Source: an uncultured Clostridia bacterium (GTDB taxonomy: Bacteria; Bacillota; Clostridia; Christensenellales; CAG-917). Taken from it: a stretch of 64,000 nt of DNA. The stretch's first letter is position 1, and each line of letters starts with the position of its first letter. Where the stretch lies: positions 49,518-113,517 of the forward strand of contig CAKQUX010000005.1 in NCBI GenBank assembly GCA_934277645.1, written 5' to 3'. Made by a program: the position numbers and the translations under genes. Below, piece after piece: positions 26,326 through 34,798 of the stretch. The notes beneath the pieces were generated by a model that was not told the origin of the DNA, ran no database searches, and saw nothing but the letters and a program-made list of their open reading frames with translations.

Positions 26326-27879
26326 TCAATAATTGTCCGGCAAATCGTTTAACATAAGCAAAGTATCTCCGCCGCCGAGCAAAGCCGAGAAATTGCTTTT
26401 CGCTTTTTCGAGCGTATCAAAAACAAAAATCTCGCTTTCTTTAAAGCCGCCGCTTAGTAACCCTTCGTATATAGGTTTCGTTCTGTTTGCGCCAATAAGA
26501 ATAGTTCTGTCGGCGACTGCCGCTATCTTTCTTCCGAGCAAATAGTTCTCGGACTTTTCCGCTCCGCCCAATTCGACCATTCCGGGCGTTAAAACGATTT
26601 TTCTGCCGTCAAATTCTTTAAGGACGTTCAAAGCGCATTCCGCTCCTTGCGGATTACAGTTGAACGTATCGTCCAAAATGTTTATATTGCCGCTTCTGAT
26701 TAGTTCTAACCTATGCGGAATAGGCGTCATTTTTATTATTGCGTCTTCTATTTCCCCAAGGCTTATTCCCAGCTTATATGCCATAGCGGCGGCAAGCATT
26801 AAATTCATAACGTTATGTTCGCCAAGCAAAGCCGTTTTGAGTACAAGCGTGCTTTCGTCGATATGCATAATAAACCGACTGCCCGACTCGCTACTCTCTA
26901 TCAAATCGCATTTGCAAAAATCTCCGTCATTCTTTCCGACGTAAAGTACGCCGTCAAGTTTTCTTATCATATCCGTATCCGCCGCCACCTTGATTCCGTC
27001 CACATTCAAAACCTTGTGCTTTTCTTCTATTACGTTCTCTATGCTATAAAAAGTTTCTAAATGTTGCGCGGTTATTCCCGTAAGAATAGCGTGGTCGGGT
27101 TTTATCATATTCATAAGTTCGGCTATGTCTCCCGTCTTTCTTGCTCCGAACTCGGCAATAAAAACGTCGTGGCAATCGAGTTCGCCTATCGCCATTGCCA
27201 TTCCCAAAGGAGTGTTGAAACTTGCCTTTGTGGCAAGAACCTTATATTTGTATTTAAGCATTTCGGCAAGATAGTTTTTGACGGACGTCTTGCCGTAACT
27301 GCCCGTTATGGCAATTTTTATCGGATTTTCTTTTATGAGTTTGTTTTTAGCCGCTAAAACGTATCGTCTGTTGTTTAGTTTTTCTAAAGGCAAAGCGATA
27401 ACGTTTGAAACCGCAACGATATGAGCATACGTTAGTTCGGTCAAAAGCGCGTAAAGCAAAATAAAATACGTTTCCACGCCGCTTCCGAGCATTAGCCCCA
27501 CGCCCAAACCGAGAATAGCGGCATAAATCGCTATGGCAAACAAAAACAACCTTATCATTCTTTTGGTGAATTTAAGCGGTTTTTTATATTTCTTTTTCGC
27601 AACCTTAACTACGCTGAAAAGGTTTGTCAAAAGATAGCCGAGCGCAAGAATAAGCCCCCATATCTCGCGATTCAACACAAAATAGAACAATACCCAAACT
27701 ATAACGAACGATATGACCATTCCCGTTTGAAAGCATATCGACGGTTTGAATTTTTTCGATTTGTATATTCCCGACGTTTTATAGCCGCTTAGTTGCAGTC
27801 CGTGCAAATACGGCTTTATCAAAAAGGCAAACGAAACAACGCCTAAAACAAGTAACAGCGAGGCAGTAAGGTATCTCAT
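26326..27879 (-). CDS. murF: MurF-like ligase with N-terminal membrane region
   Basis: MurF joins D-Ala-D-Ala to the UDP-MurNAc-tripeptide. The catalytic part begins near residue 187 with the P-loop GSYGKTSVKNY (193 on), then FNTPLGMAMAIGEL, EFGARKTGDIAELM, HLETFYSIENVIEEK and DDTFNCNPQGAECALNVL. Residues 1-165 are four to six membrane helices with a basic loop instead of the soluble substrate-binding N-terminal domain of E. coli MurF. Such membrane-linked MurF forms occur in Clostridia by my recollection. Its neighbour ddl supports the role in cell-wall synthesis. Confidence 0.88.
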   Translation of the reverse strand: MRYLTASLLLVLGVVSFAFLIKPYLHGLQLSGYKTSGIYKSKKFKPSICFQTGMVISFVIVWVLFYFVLNREIWGLILALGYLLTNLFSVVKVAKKKYKKPLKFTKRMIRLFLFAIAIYAAILGLGVGLMLGSGVETYFILLYALLTELTYAHIVAVSNVIALPLEKLNNRRYVLAAKNKLIKENPIKIAITGSYGKTSVKNYLAEMLKYKYKVLATKASFNTPLGMAMAIGELDCHDVFIAEFGARKTGDIAELMNMIKPDHAILTGITAQHLETFYSIENVIEEKHKVLNVDGIKVAADTDMIRKLDGVLYVGKNDGDFCKCDLIESSESGSRFIMHIDESTLVLKTALLGEHNVMNLMLAAAMAYKLGISLGEIEDAIIKMTPIPHRLELIRSGNINILDDTFNCNPQGAECALNVLKEFDGRKIVLTPGMVELGGAEKSENYLLGRKIAAVADRTILIGANRTKPIYEGLLSGGFKESEIFVFDTLEKAKSNFSALLGGGDTLLMLNDLPDNY

Positions 27880-27918
27880 AATTTCCCCCTTACATAAATA
27901 AATGCGTTAAAACAAGGA

Positions 27919-28608
27919 TTATTCCTGACAGACAAAAGCCGTAAAAATCGGCAAAAAACCGCCAAAATCGTCCATATACGAAAAGTGTCCGCCGTTAAGC
28001 CAAAAAAGCGCGCTGTCGGCGATTTTGCGCTTGAATTTTCTCGCCATATACGGCGGCGTTTCGGCATCGTCCTTTCCCCAAAAAATCGCCGTCGGGCAAG
28101 TTATCGATTTTAGCAACGGCGTTTGGTCGTAATTTACAATCTTTACAAAACACCTTTTCATAACGGGACTAAGCACGGCGTAATCCATAGAGCCGTTAAG
28201 TCCTTTTTTGTTGAATTTTTTAAGTATTTTGTGACAGACAACTTTGAAATAATACGACGGCTTTCGACGCGGTTTAAGTCCTGCGCTGTCAATCAAGACG
28301 AGCCTATTCACAAGATACGGTTTTTTTGCGGCAATTTCGATAGCCACTCTTCCACCGAACGAATGTCCGACAAATACTGCGTCTACTATTTTCAGTTTGT
28401 TTAACGTCTTTACGACCTCGTCGGCATATTCGGGTACGCCTATTGCCGACTTAGGTTCGGGACTGTTTCCAAAACCGCTTAAATCGAGAAGAGTCACTCG
28501 AACCCCTTTCAATTTCTTCGCAACAAAGTCAAAACTTTGTATGCTTCCGCCCCAGCCGTGCAAAAAAACCACGTCCTTTCCGTTTCCGTATCGCAAAAAA
28601 TTTAAAAT
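27919..28608 (-). CDS. Alpha/beta hydrolase, possible ATT start
   Basis: Alpha/beta-hydrolase fold: oxyanion HGWGGS, nucleophile in GHSFGG, acid expected in GKDDAETP, and catalytic His in NGGHFSYMDDF. Substrate unknown. The frame has no ATG near its start; it can begin at TTG 28644, but a strong GGAGGG (28621-28616) lies inside that reading and is followed seven bases later by ATT 28608, which would start (M)LNFLRYGNGKDVVFLHG, the expected family N-terminus. I give the ATT start; TTG 28644 would add 12 residues. It is first in a unit with murF (39 bases on) and ddl. Confidence 0.8.
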   Translation of the reverse strand: MLNFLRYGNGKDVVFLHGWGGSIQSFDFVAKKLKGVRVTLLDLSGFGNSPEPKSAIGVPEYADEVVKTLNKLKIVDAVFVGHSFGGRVAIEIAAKKPYLVNRLVLIDSAGLKPRRKPSYYFKVVCHKILKKFNKKGLNGSMDYAVLSPVMKRCFVKIVNYDQTPLLKSITCPTAIFWGKDDAETPPYMARKFKRKIADSALFWLNGGHFSYMDDFGGFLPIFTAFVCQE

Positions 28609-28644
28609 AATAAAGCCCTCCGATCCGTACAATGTATGAATCAA

Positions 28645-28901
28645 AAGGGCAAATTGTTATTGTTTTTTGTACTTATAAATTTTATATTTTCAAACAACGA
28701 TAAACAGATTAAAAAGCGCAGGCAAATAAATAGATTCGTATCAAGTCAAAAGCAAAAAAAAAACGGATTTAAAACCAAATCGTAAACTAAATAAACAGAT
28801 TAAAAAAACGTAAAATTAAAATAAATTTCAACTGAATTGTAAGCCGTCAAAGCCGAGTTGAATATAATGCAGATTAGCTAAACGGATTTGTGCCCCATTT
28901 G
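28645..28901. other. Intergenic spacer with a repeated 15-mer
   Basis: AT-rich gap with TAAACAGATTAAAAA at 28701-28715 and again at 28792-28806, and other loosely repeated ACGGATTTA-like pieces. No gene seen. Confidence 0.4.
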
Positions 28902-29351
28902 CTAAAATCTAAGCCACATTATGAGAGCGTCGCTGTTGTCGGGGTAATAATTCTTGCGTCGTCCTTCGGTTTTAAAACCGAACTTTTCATAAAGTCCTAT
29001 GGCAACGACGTTAAGGTGCGAAACTTCCAGAGTCATAGCTGTCAGCTTTTCCGATTTTGCCTTGTCTATAAGTTTTTGCATTATAAGATTTGCATATCCC
29101 TTTCGGCGATAAGGCTTGTCAATCGCAATGTTGTTTACGTTAGCTTCACCGCCTGTAACGTAATAACTGCCGTACCCCACAACTCTATCGCCGATATAAA
29201 GCACGACAAAATCGTCAACGCCGATTTCCTTTTTTAACAAATCGAGCGACCACGGACAATCTATACTCTCGCTTTCGATGCGAGCTACTTCATATACGTT
29301 TTCTTCGCCAAGCGGCGTAAAAAACGGTTTTTCAAAATCCGAATTAGTCAA
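28902..29351 (-). CDS. rimI: RimI-type ribosomal S18 N-acetyltransferase (GNAT)
   Basis: GNAT acetyltransferase of the RimI type, which acetylates the N-terminal Ala of S18 and is commonly encoded with tsaB. Motifs: CPWSLDLLKKEI, GYGSYYVTGGEANVNNIAI, the acetyl-CoA loop YRRKGYAN and LEVSHLNVVAIGLYEKFGFKTEGRRKNYY. The frame runs upstream into tsaB, but TTG 29351, eight bases after GGAG and overlapping the tsaB stop, begins (M)TNSDFEKPFF and gives 149 residues, the normal length. Confidence 0.9.
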   Translation of the reverse strand: MTNSDFEKPFFTPLGEENVYEVARIESESIDCPWSLDLLKKEIGVDDFVVLYIGDRVVGYGSYYVTGGEANVNNIAIDKPYRRKGYANLIMQKLIDKAKSEKLTAMTLEVSHLNVVAIGLYEKFGFKTEGRRKNYYPDNSDALIMWLRF

Positions 29352-29898
29352 GGTTTCGCTCCGCTTGCGATTTTCTGAGATACAACGGCTTAAAGCCGTC
29401 TGCATAATCGTTGTTCTCGCATTTTTCTGTGACGATATTTTTAAATGCCGTCGGATAATCGACTTCAAGGCTCAAAAACTCGCAATCGGCTGTTTCGCCT
29501 TTTTCAAGAAAGCTCATTTCGATTTTTCCGCCTACTTTTTTTGCTACGTAAAGATTGCCGTTTCCTGCGTCAATCGAAAACGCGCCGTCATCGATTCCGC
29601 ATGACAAAAGCTCGAACGAATTGACTTCCACACGTTTTGCGCCCGTTGCATACGCCAAAGCGTTGAAAGTGGCAATGCCTATCCTTATGCCCGTAAACGA
29701 ACCCGGACCTACGCAAACGGCATAAACGTCGATATCTTTCGGTGTTAAATTCGCTTCTTTAAAAAGGGAGTCGATTAGCTCCATAATGAGCGGAGAATGT
29801 CCCTTTTTTCCGCTCACGCTTTTATGATAAACTTTTTCGCCGACCGCCAAAACAACCAAAAGTTCGTCGCGCGTCGAGTCACATGCAAGTATATTCAT
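29344..29898 (-). CDS. tsaB: tRNA t6A biosynthesis protein TsaB
   Basis: Partner of TsaD and TsaE in forming threonylcarbamoyl-adenosine at position 37 of ANN-reading tRNAs. ASKHA-fold with MNILACDSTRDELLVVL at the N-terminus, HSPLIMELIDSLFKE and the TsaB signature CVGPGSFTGIRIG. 184 residues. Encoded 149 bases after the RibU-TsaE fusion and overlapping rimI, so this is the familiar tsaE-tsaB-rimI block with an unusual first gene; tsaD is not in the window. Confidence 0.94.
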   Translation of the reverse strand: MNILACDSTRDELLVVLAVGEKVYHKSVSGKKGHSPLIMELIDSLFKEANLTPKDIDVYAVCVGPGSFTGIRIGIATFNALAYATGAKRVEVNSFELLSCGIDDGAFSIDAGNGNLYVAKKVGGKIEMSFLEKGETADCEFLSLEVDYPTAFKNIVTEKCENNDYADGFKPLYLRKSQAERNLD

Positions 29899-30047
29899 TT
29901 TTCACCTTTACTCGGCAATTTAAGACGCCATATGTTTATAATCGTTTGCTTCAACAACGATAGCGATTTGCTAAAAACAATTACTTTGCGCAGTTCTTTA
30001 AAGTAGTCGCTTTGTTTGACTGTTTGCCTGTGCAAAAACTTTCTGTT

Positions 30048-31202
30048 TCAGTTTGTTTCAGCGTCTTTCTCACCGCTGTCACTATCGCTTTTAGTTTTAC
30101 TTTTTATCTTGTCTTTTTCGCCTTTATTCTTCTTAACTTTTATCTTGTTTTCAGGCAATACTACGGTAAATTCACGTACGCCGTCTGTAACTGAAATACC
30201 AATCTTTATCGCCTTATCTTTAAGTTCGTCATATTTGTTCCACTCAACAACGGTAATTCCGCCTTTCGCAATTTCGTCGGCAATGCCCGTTTCGTAAAGT
30301 TCGTCCGCATTTTCTATGCGGTACATATCAAGGTGGTTGACGTTAAACTTTTTTCCGCTGTATTGGTTTAAAATCGTAAACGTCGGACTTGTAACGACTT
30401 CCTTCACTCCGAGCGCTTTGCAAAGCGATTGCGTAAAAGTCGTTTTTCCTGCGCCGAGTTCGCCGTCGAGCAAAATGACGTCTCCGTCGGTTAAAATCTT
30501 CGCTATTTGTTTGGCGAGCTTTTCCGTTTGTTTTAAATCTTTAATTTCTATCGTCTGACTTTCAAGTGACGCGTCAAACAGGCTCGGCATTGGCGAAAAC
30601 TCCTTTTTTAAAATTACCGACAATTTTTTATATAACAAGAACGTCAACGCCGAAACGATGAGCAATCTCAACACGTTGAAAGGCAAAACGCCGCCGAACA
30701 AGTATATTGCGTAAAAATTGTCCTTTGTGATTGTCGGATAAAGCGTTTTACACATTCCCAAAAGCGGTTCCCAACTTCCGCCAAAAAAGGCGGTAACGTA
30801 AAACGGAATCGCAATCAGATAATTGCAAACAATCGAAACAACAGTCGCCACGGCAACGCCGACGGCAAGTCCTATTAAAGCGTGTTTCTTGTCTTTCTTC
30901 AGCTTGTAAATTATAGACGCAGGAAGAACAAATGCAATTCCCACCAAAATATCCATAATTTCGCCCACGCATGCAGTCGTCGTCATTGCCATTTTAAGGC
31001 AACATTTAAGCACGATAATTATGCATCCGCTTATAGGACCGAACGCAAAACCGCCTATGATTGCGGGCAAATCCGAAATTTGTATTTCCAAAAACGACGG
31101 AAACATAAACGGCAAATTGAATTTGCAAAAAGCGTACAAAATAAACGAAATTGCCGTAAGCAACGCAATTTTTGTGATATACGCTGTCGATATCTTCTTC
31201 AT
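30048..31202 (-). CDS. ribU-tsaE: Fusion of a RibU-like riboflavin ECF S-component with TsaE
   Basis: One 384-residue frame holds two unrelated proteins. Residues 1-200 are a membrane ECF substrate-binding subunit of the RibU type: FMFPSFLEIQISDLPAIIGG, FAFGPISG, VGEIMDILVGIAFVLP and four further helices. Residues about 215-355 are TsaE, the ATPase for tRNA t6A: Walker A GELGAGKTTF (247-256), SPTFTILNQY (272-281), NHLDMYRIE and ITVVEWNKYDEL. A Lys/Asp/Ser-rich tail ends the protein. The frame is continuous with no in-frame stop. ATG 31202 follows GGAGAGG and is preferred over 31253. An FMN riboswitch precedes it, which agrees with the RibU half. The TsaE half would thus be membrane-tethered and flavin-regulated. 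Confidence 0.9.
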   Translation of the reverse strand: MKKISTAYITKIALLTAISFILYAFCKFNLPFMFPSFLEIQISDLPAIIGGFAFGPISGCIIIVLKCCLKMAMTTTACVGEIMDILVGIAFVLPASIIYKLKKDKKHALIGLAVGVAVATVVSIVCNYLIAIPFYVTAFFGGSWEPLLGMCKTLYPTITKDNFYAIYLFGGVLPFNVLRLLIVSALTFLLYKKLSVILKKEFSPMPSLFDASLESQTIEIKDLKQTEKLAKQIAKILTDGDVILLDGELGAGKTTFTQSLCKALGVKEVVTSPTFTILNQYSGKKFNVNHLDMYRIENADELYETGIADEIAKGGITVVEWNKYDELKDKAIKIGISVTDGVREFTVVLPENKIKVKKNKGEKDKIKSKTKSDSDSGEKDAETN

Positions 31203-31218
31203 AACCTCTCCAATGGAC

Positions 31219-31239
31219 AAAAAAAAGTCCCCTTGGGAC
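31219..31239 (-). terminator. Terminator of the FMN riboswitch expression platform
   Basis: Minus strand GTCCC-AAG-GGGAC (31239-31235 with 31231-31227) followed by T8 (31226-31219), between the aptamer and the start codon of the RibU-TsaE gene. The short stem can extend by pairing of flanking AAGT/ACTT. It fits control by early termination when FMN is bound. Confidence 0.7.
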
Positions 31240-31240
31240 G

Positions 31241-31352
31241 TAACTTCTTCCATCCAGACTATACTGTCGGTTTGGGAATTTCACCCAATCGACCGCAAAA
31301 GCGGCTCACGGACTTTAACCGTCGGTGAGGATTTTCACCTCGCCCCGAAGCA
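31241..31352 (-). ncRNA. FMN riboswitch (RFN element)
   Basis: Read on the minus strand, all conserved blocks of the RFN aptamer occur in order: TTCGGGGCGAGGTGAAA, TCCTCACCGACGGT, AGTCCGTGAGCCGC, GATTGGGTGAAATTCCCA, ACCGACAGTATAGTCTGG and ATGGAAGAAG. Such elements sense flavin mononucleotide and usually repress riboflavin synthesis or uptake genes. The next gene begins with a RibU-like domain, in agreement. A promoter lies just upstream and a terminator just downstream. Confidence 0.97.
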
Positions 31353-31357
31353 AGATA

Positions 31358-31386
31358 AGCATATCACCGTATATTAACATTGTCAA
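31358..31386 (-). promoter_or_regulatory. Sigma-A promoter of the FMN riboswitch transcript
   Basis: Minus strand: consensus -35 TTGACA (31386-31381), 17-base spacer, -10 TATGCT (31363-31358) with TG one base upstream. Transcription would begin right at the 5' end of the aptamer. Confidence 0.8.
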
Positions 31387-31702
31387 CAAAATTAGGTTGC
31401 GACTTGACGTTTGTTTTTGGGCTTCTGTTTTTTGAGGATTTGTTGCGAAATATTTGTTCGCTTAAACCGCCTAAATTGCACAAAATTTAAAACGCGCCCT
31501 TTTAGAGCGCGTCTTTAAATAATTATAAATCAATATAAAAGTTAATCAGCATAATGATTACATCCGATACAATCTTTTTAGGTAAAGCATTTATCTAATA
31601 GCATTGTTCGATAAATTTTTTGTTTAAAAAGTCTTTATTTAAAAATCATTATTCTCGTCAACGAATATAGCAATGCCTGAATATTGGTTAGCTTATAGCA
31701 GC
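31387..31702. other. Intergenic spacer with one hairpin
   Basis: About 315 bases without a gene. The only structure is a hairpin at 31491-31513, ACGCGC/GCGCGT, followed on the minus strand by TTTTAAATTTT, a plausible terminator for the lipoprotein gene although some 190 bases after its stop. The rest is AT-rich. Confidence 0.5.
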
Positions 31703-32281
31703 TTATGCGCTCTCACCGACACTGTTATCGTTTGTTTCTGCAGGCGGCACATAATGATAATGCTCTTGATACTTACATTTGCCATACACGTTTGAAACGT
31801 GTATACAGTATTTCTCCTTTAACGGCCCAATGCCAGATGGATTTTTGCAGTATTCGTCTTCGTCAGCTTTACTTATGTTGAAAACCAATTTATATAAAGT
31901 TTCCTCTTCAAATTCTTTTTCTAGCACGTTATAGCCGTTTATTGCAGTAGATTTCGCTACGTCGAAATCAACGGCCTTAGATGACGAAACCACGGCGACC
32001 CTTGCGTCCGCGCTGAACGTCGTCATATCGCCTTTGCCTTTAATGCTCATAATAAAGAAAACGCTGTCTTCGTCGACATTGACCGTTTTTCCGTCATATC
32101 CTACAAAGCTGTCTGTCGTCACTCCGTCTATCGGCATAAAATAACCGTTTTCGTCACCGGCTTTATGCCCAAAAAGCACAACTTTTTCCGATCCGGGGCC
32201 GACAATATTATCTCCGTTGCAAGCCGTAAAGCAACATATTGCCGCAATAATCATTAAAATTAAAATCAACTTTTTTATCAT
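31703..32281 (-). CDS. Putative lipoprotein
   Basis: A 192-residue exported protein with start MIKKLILILMIIAAICC, lipobox FTAC and the lipidated Cys at residue 21. The mature part has alternating beta patterns, FFIMSIKGKGDMTTF, and a C-terminal segment with several Cys, Tyr and His (KCKYQEHYHY). No family recognised. A GGGGGGAG site precedes the ATG. It stands alone between deoC and the FMN riboswitch. Confidence 0.8.
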   Translation of the reverse strand: MIKKLILILMIIAAICCFTACNGDNIVGPGSEKVVLFGHKAGDENGYFMPIDGVTTDSFVGYDGKTVNVDEDSVFFIMSIKGKGDMTTFSADARVAVVSSSKAVDFDVAKSTAINGYNVLEKEFEEETLYKLVFNISKADEDEYCKNPSGIGPLKEKYCIHVSNVYGKCKYQEHYHYVPPAETNDNSVGESA

Positions 32282-32435
32282 AATTACTCCCCCCCAAAAA
32301 AATAATTGCCAACAATCGATTTTTCTTTTTTTGCAAGCACTAATCTTGCAAGCAAAACGCCACAGTTTTAGATAAGTGCTTGCTGAGATTTTAATGTTAA
32401 TCGATTTTGCGTTTATCGTTTAGTAATATTTGCGT

Positions 32436-33062
32436 TTATTTTTTAGCAAGAGCGGATGCGCCGATTCGCGCTGCTCCGAGTTCGATATATTTTTCGGCGG
32501 TGGCTATATCTCTTATTCCGCCGCTTGCTTTGACCTTAATTCTTCCGTTTGCCGTTTTCACCATTAAAGCTACCACTCTCTCGTTTGCGCCTTCGCCCAA
32601 AAAGCCGGTGCTTGTCTTTATAAACGCCGCCCCTGCTTCGATTGAGATTTCCGTTGCCTTGACTATTTCTTCGTCGGTCAGTTTGCAAGTTTCAAATATA
32701 ACTTTAACAGGCACGCCGCAAGCTACTACGCCTTTTATGTCTTCAAGCACGACGTTGTAACGACCTTCTTTTAACGCTCCGATATTAAGCACCATATCGA
32801 CTTCGTCCGCTCCGTCGCTGACACACACCGTTGCTTCTGCGGCTTTTATTGCAGGTACGTTTTGTCCGAGCGGAAAGCCGACTACTGCCGCAACTTTGAC
32901 GTCGGTATTTTTAAGCTCGTTTTTACACAATTTGACGTTTACGGGATTGACACAAACGGAATAAAAACCGTTTTCGACTGCTTCCTTACACAATTTTTTT
33001 ATGTCGTTTTGCGTTGCTTCGGGTTTAAGATTCGTATGGTCGACAAATTTTGCTACGTTCAT
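32436..33062 (-). CDS. deoC: Deoxyribose-phosphate aldolase
   Basis: Splits 2-deoxyribose 5-phosphate into acetaldehyde and glyceraldehyde 3-phosphate in deoxynucleoside breakdown. 208 residues; class I aldolase barrel with VVGFPLGQN, DEVDMVLNIGALK, the Schiff-base Lys149 in FIKTSTGF and Lys178 in VKASGGIRD. Starts two bases after the nucleoside phosphorylase gene, whose product feeds this route through phosphopentomutase. Confidence 0.97.
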   Translation of the reverse strand: MNVAKFVDHTNLKPEATQNDIKKLCKEAVENGFYSVCVNPVNVKLCKNELKNTDVKVAAVVGFPLGQNVPAIKAAEATVCVSDGADEVDMVLNIGALKEGRYNVVLEDIKGVVACGVPVKVIFETCKLTDEEIVKATEISIEAGAAFIKTSTGFLGEGANERVVALMVKTANGRIKVKASGGIRDIATAEKYIELGAARIGASALAKK

Positions 33063-33064
33063 AT

Positions 33065-34342
33065 TTACCTCACTTTATCTACGATAAGTTTTGTTTTTTC
33101 TGCCTTTTTTTCGCCGATTACAAACGCCGACAAAACTTCGCCTTGACGGTTTATTGCCGCTTCGTCGTTTGCATACAAAAGCGCAATCGTTTCGCCTTTT
33201 TCAACGCTGTCACCGACTCGTTTTAAAACTTTAAGTCCCACCGTGTGGTCAATCGTGTCGTCTTTTTTCATTCGACCGCCGCCGAGCGACATAACAAATT
33301 TTCCGAGTTCCTTCGTATGTACCTTTTGAAGATATCCGCTCTCTTGCGCCTTTATTTCGTATCCGCAAATTTTAGGTTTTTTGATTTCGAGATTTTTTGC
33401 GCCTTGGCGAACAAGCATCGTTTTGAATATTTCAAGCGCAGACCCGTCTTTTATAACTCTCTCGACTTCACTGCTTGCCTTATCTTCGCTCATTCCGCTT
33501 TGCATCAAAACTTCGACGGCAAGAGCTTTCGCAACCGTTTTAAGTTCGTTTTCCGCTCCGCTCAAAACTTCAATTGCGCCCAAAACTTCAAGATTGTTTC
33601 CTATGTAATTGTCGAGCGGTTCGTCCATACTCGTTATAACCGCTGACACCTTTTTGCCTGCCATTTTGCCCATTTCGACCATAAGCGACGCAAGTTCCTT
33701 TGTTCTTTCAAGGTCACCGAGCAACGAGCCGTCACCGGTCTTTACGTCAAGCACCAATATATCGGCGGCAACCGAAAGTTTTTTGCTCATTATGCTCGAA
33801 GCAATAAGCGGAATTGAATCGACAGTTCCCGTAACGTCGCGAAGAGCGTACAAAATCTTGTCCGCAGGGCAAATGTTTCCCGTTTGTCCGCAAACGGCAA
33901 TCGAAATGTCGTTTACCTGTTTTATAAATTCGTCTTTTTCCAAAAATACGTTCAATCCGTCGAAAGATTCGAGTTTATCAAGCGTGCCACCTGTAAAGCC
34001 GAGTCCGCGTCCGCTCATTTTTGCGACTTTAAAACCGAGTGCCGCCAAAATCGGCATCGTAACAAAGGTTGTCGAATCGCCTACGCCGCCCGTCGAATGT
34101 TTGTCGACGGTTGTACCGTTTATTTCGGAAAAATCAAAAACGTCGCCGCTGTTCTTCATAGCGTCGGTCAAATAGAAAGTTTCTTCCTTTGTCATAGAAT
34201 TTAAAACGACTGCCATCAAAAACGCGGAAGTCTGATAGTCTTTTATCTCACCCGACACAACGCCGTCCACAAAAAATTCGATTTCGTCTTTTGAAAGCGG
34301 AATCTTGTGCTTTTTCTTTTCAATAAGGTCTAATATCGTCAT
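33065..34342 (-). CDS. pdp: Pyrimidine-nucleoside phosphorylase
   Basis: Phosphorolysis of uridine, thymidine or deoxyuridine to base and pentose 1-phosphate. The 425 residues show the family signature KHSTGGVGD (81-89), SGRGLGFTGGTLDKLES and LDVKTGDGSL. Length and KHSTGG context fit the clostridial/bacillar Pdp rather than thymidine-only DeoA, but substrate range is not decided from sequence. Co-transcribed with deoC. Confidence 0.94.
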   Translation of the reverse strand: MTILDLIEKKKHKIPLSKDEIEFFVDGVVSGEIKDYQTSAFLMAVVLNSMTKEETFYLTDAMKNSGDVFDFSEINGTTVDKHSTGGVGDSTTFVTMPILAALGFKVAKMSGRGLGFTGGTLDKLESFDGLNVFLEKDEFIKQVNDISIAVCGQTGNICPADKILYALRDVTGTVDSIPLIASSIMSKKLSVAADILVLDVKTGDGSLLGDLERTKELASLMVEMGKMAGKKVSAVITSMDEPLDNYIGNNLEVLGAIEVLSGAENELKTVAKALAVEVLMQSGMSEDKASSEVERVIKDGSALEIFKTMLVRQGAKNLEIKKPKICGYEIKAQESGYLQKVHTKELGKFVMSLGGGRMKKDDTIDHTVGLKVLKRVGDSVEKGETIALLYANDEAAINRQGEVLSAFVIGEKKAEKTKLIVDKVR

Positions 34343-34412
34343 TCTTCCCCCTTTGCGGCCACCGCTTTAACGATACGGACGTAGGCTTTTAGGCTTAAAG
34401 CTATGCTTATGG

Positions 34413-34682
34413 CTAATTCAAAACCTTTAAAACTTCGTCATAGGTTTTTCCGAGCTCCATCATCGCATACGCCCTTGCCGAAAACGTAACCTCGACTTCT
34501 TCGACGCCGAGTTGTTTTTTTGCCTTGCTTGCCGTCAGTTTTTTAAGAGCGTCTCGCTCCGATTTCGTAAAAATCGGCTCTGTGATAATTGCCACAATAG
34601 CCTTATCGTTTTCCGTAACGTATGAAGATTGCAAAATCTTTTCGCTATCGAGATTAAGGCTTTTTGCTAAAACGTATTGCAT
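34413..34682 (-). CDS. Small protein of unknown function
   Basis: An 89-residue protein; ATG 34682 is chosen because GGAGGT lies four bases before it (a TTG at 34697 would include that site). One alpha/beta unit: KAIVAIITEP, a helix SERDALKKLTASKAKKQL, VEEVEVTFSARAYAMM. This alternation loosely resembles YhcN/YlaJ spore lipoproteins, but there is no lipobox or signal peptide, so this is only a hint. Lies between rsfS and pdp in the same direction. Confidence 0.65.
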   Translation of the reverse strand: MQYVLAKSLNLDSEKILQSSYVTENDKAIVAIITEPIFTKSERDALKKLTASKAKKQLGVEEVEVTFSARAYAMMELGKTYDEVLKVLN

Positions 34683-34798
34683 AAGCACCTCCGACAAAAT
34701 TGTTTACTTTTATCGGAAGTATTATTCTTCACAGATAGCTTAATAGATTGCCTTTAATCTAATCTCACGCTAATTTACAAGGTTAATTTTAAAACGAA

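Noticed and set aside
28902..29468. Long version of RimI starting at 29468
   Set aside because: It would overlap tsaB by 125 bases and add 39 residues unlike the family; the TTG at 29351 overlapping the tsaB stop is a better start.
34413..34682. YhcN/YlaJ spore lipoprotein
   Set aside because: The alternating helix/strand pattern is similar, but there is no signal peptide or lipobox and the match is weak, so it is left as unknown.
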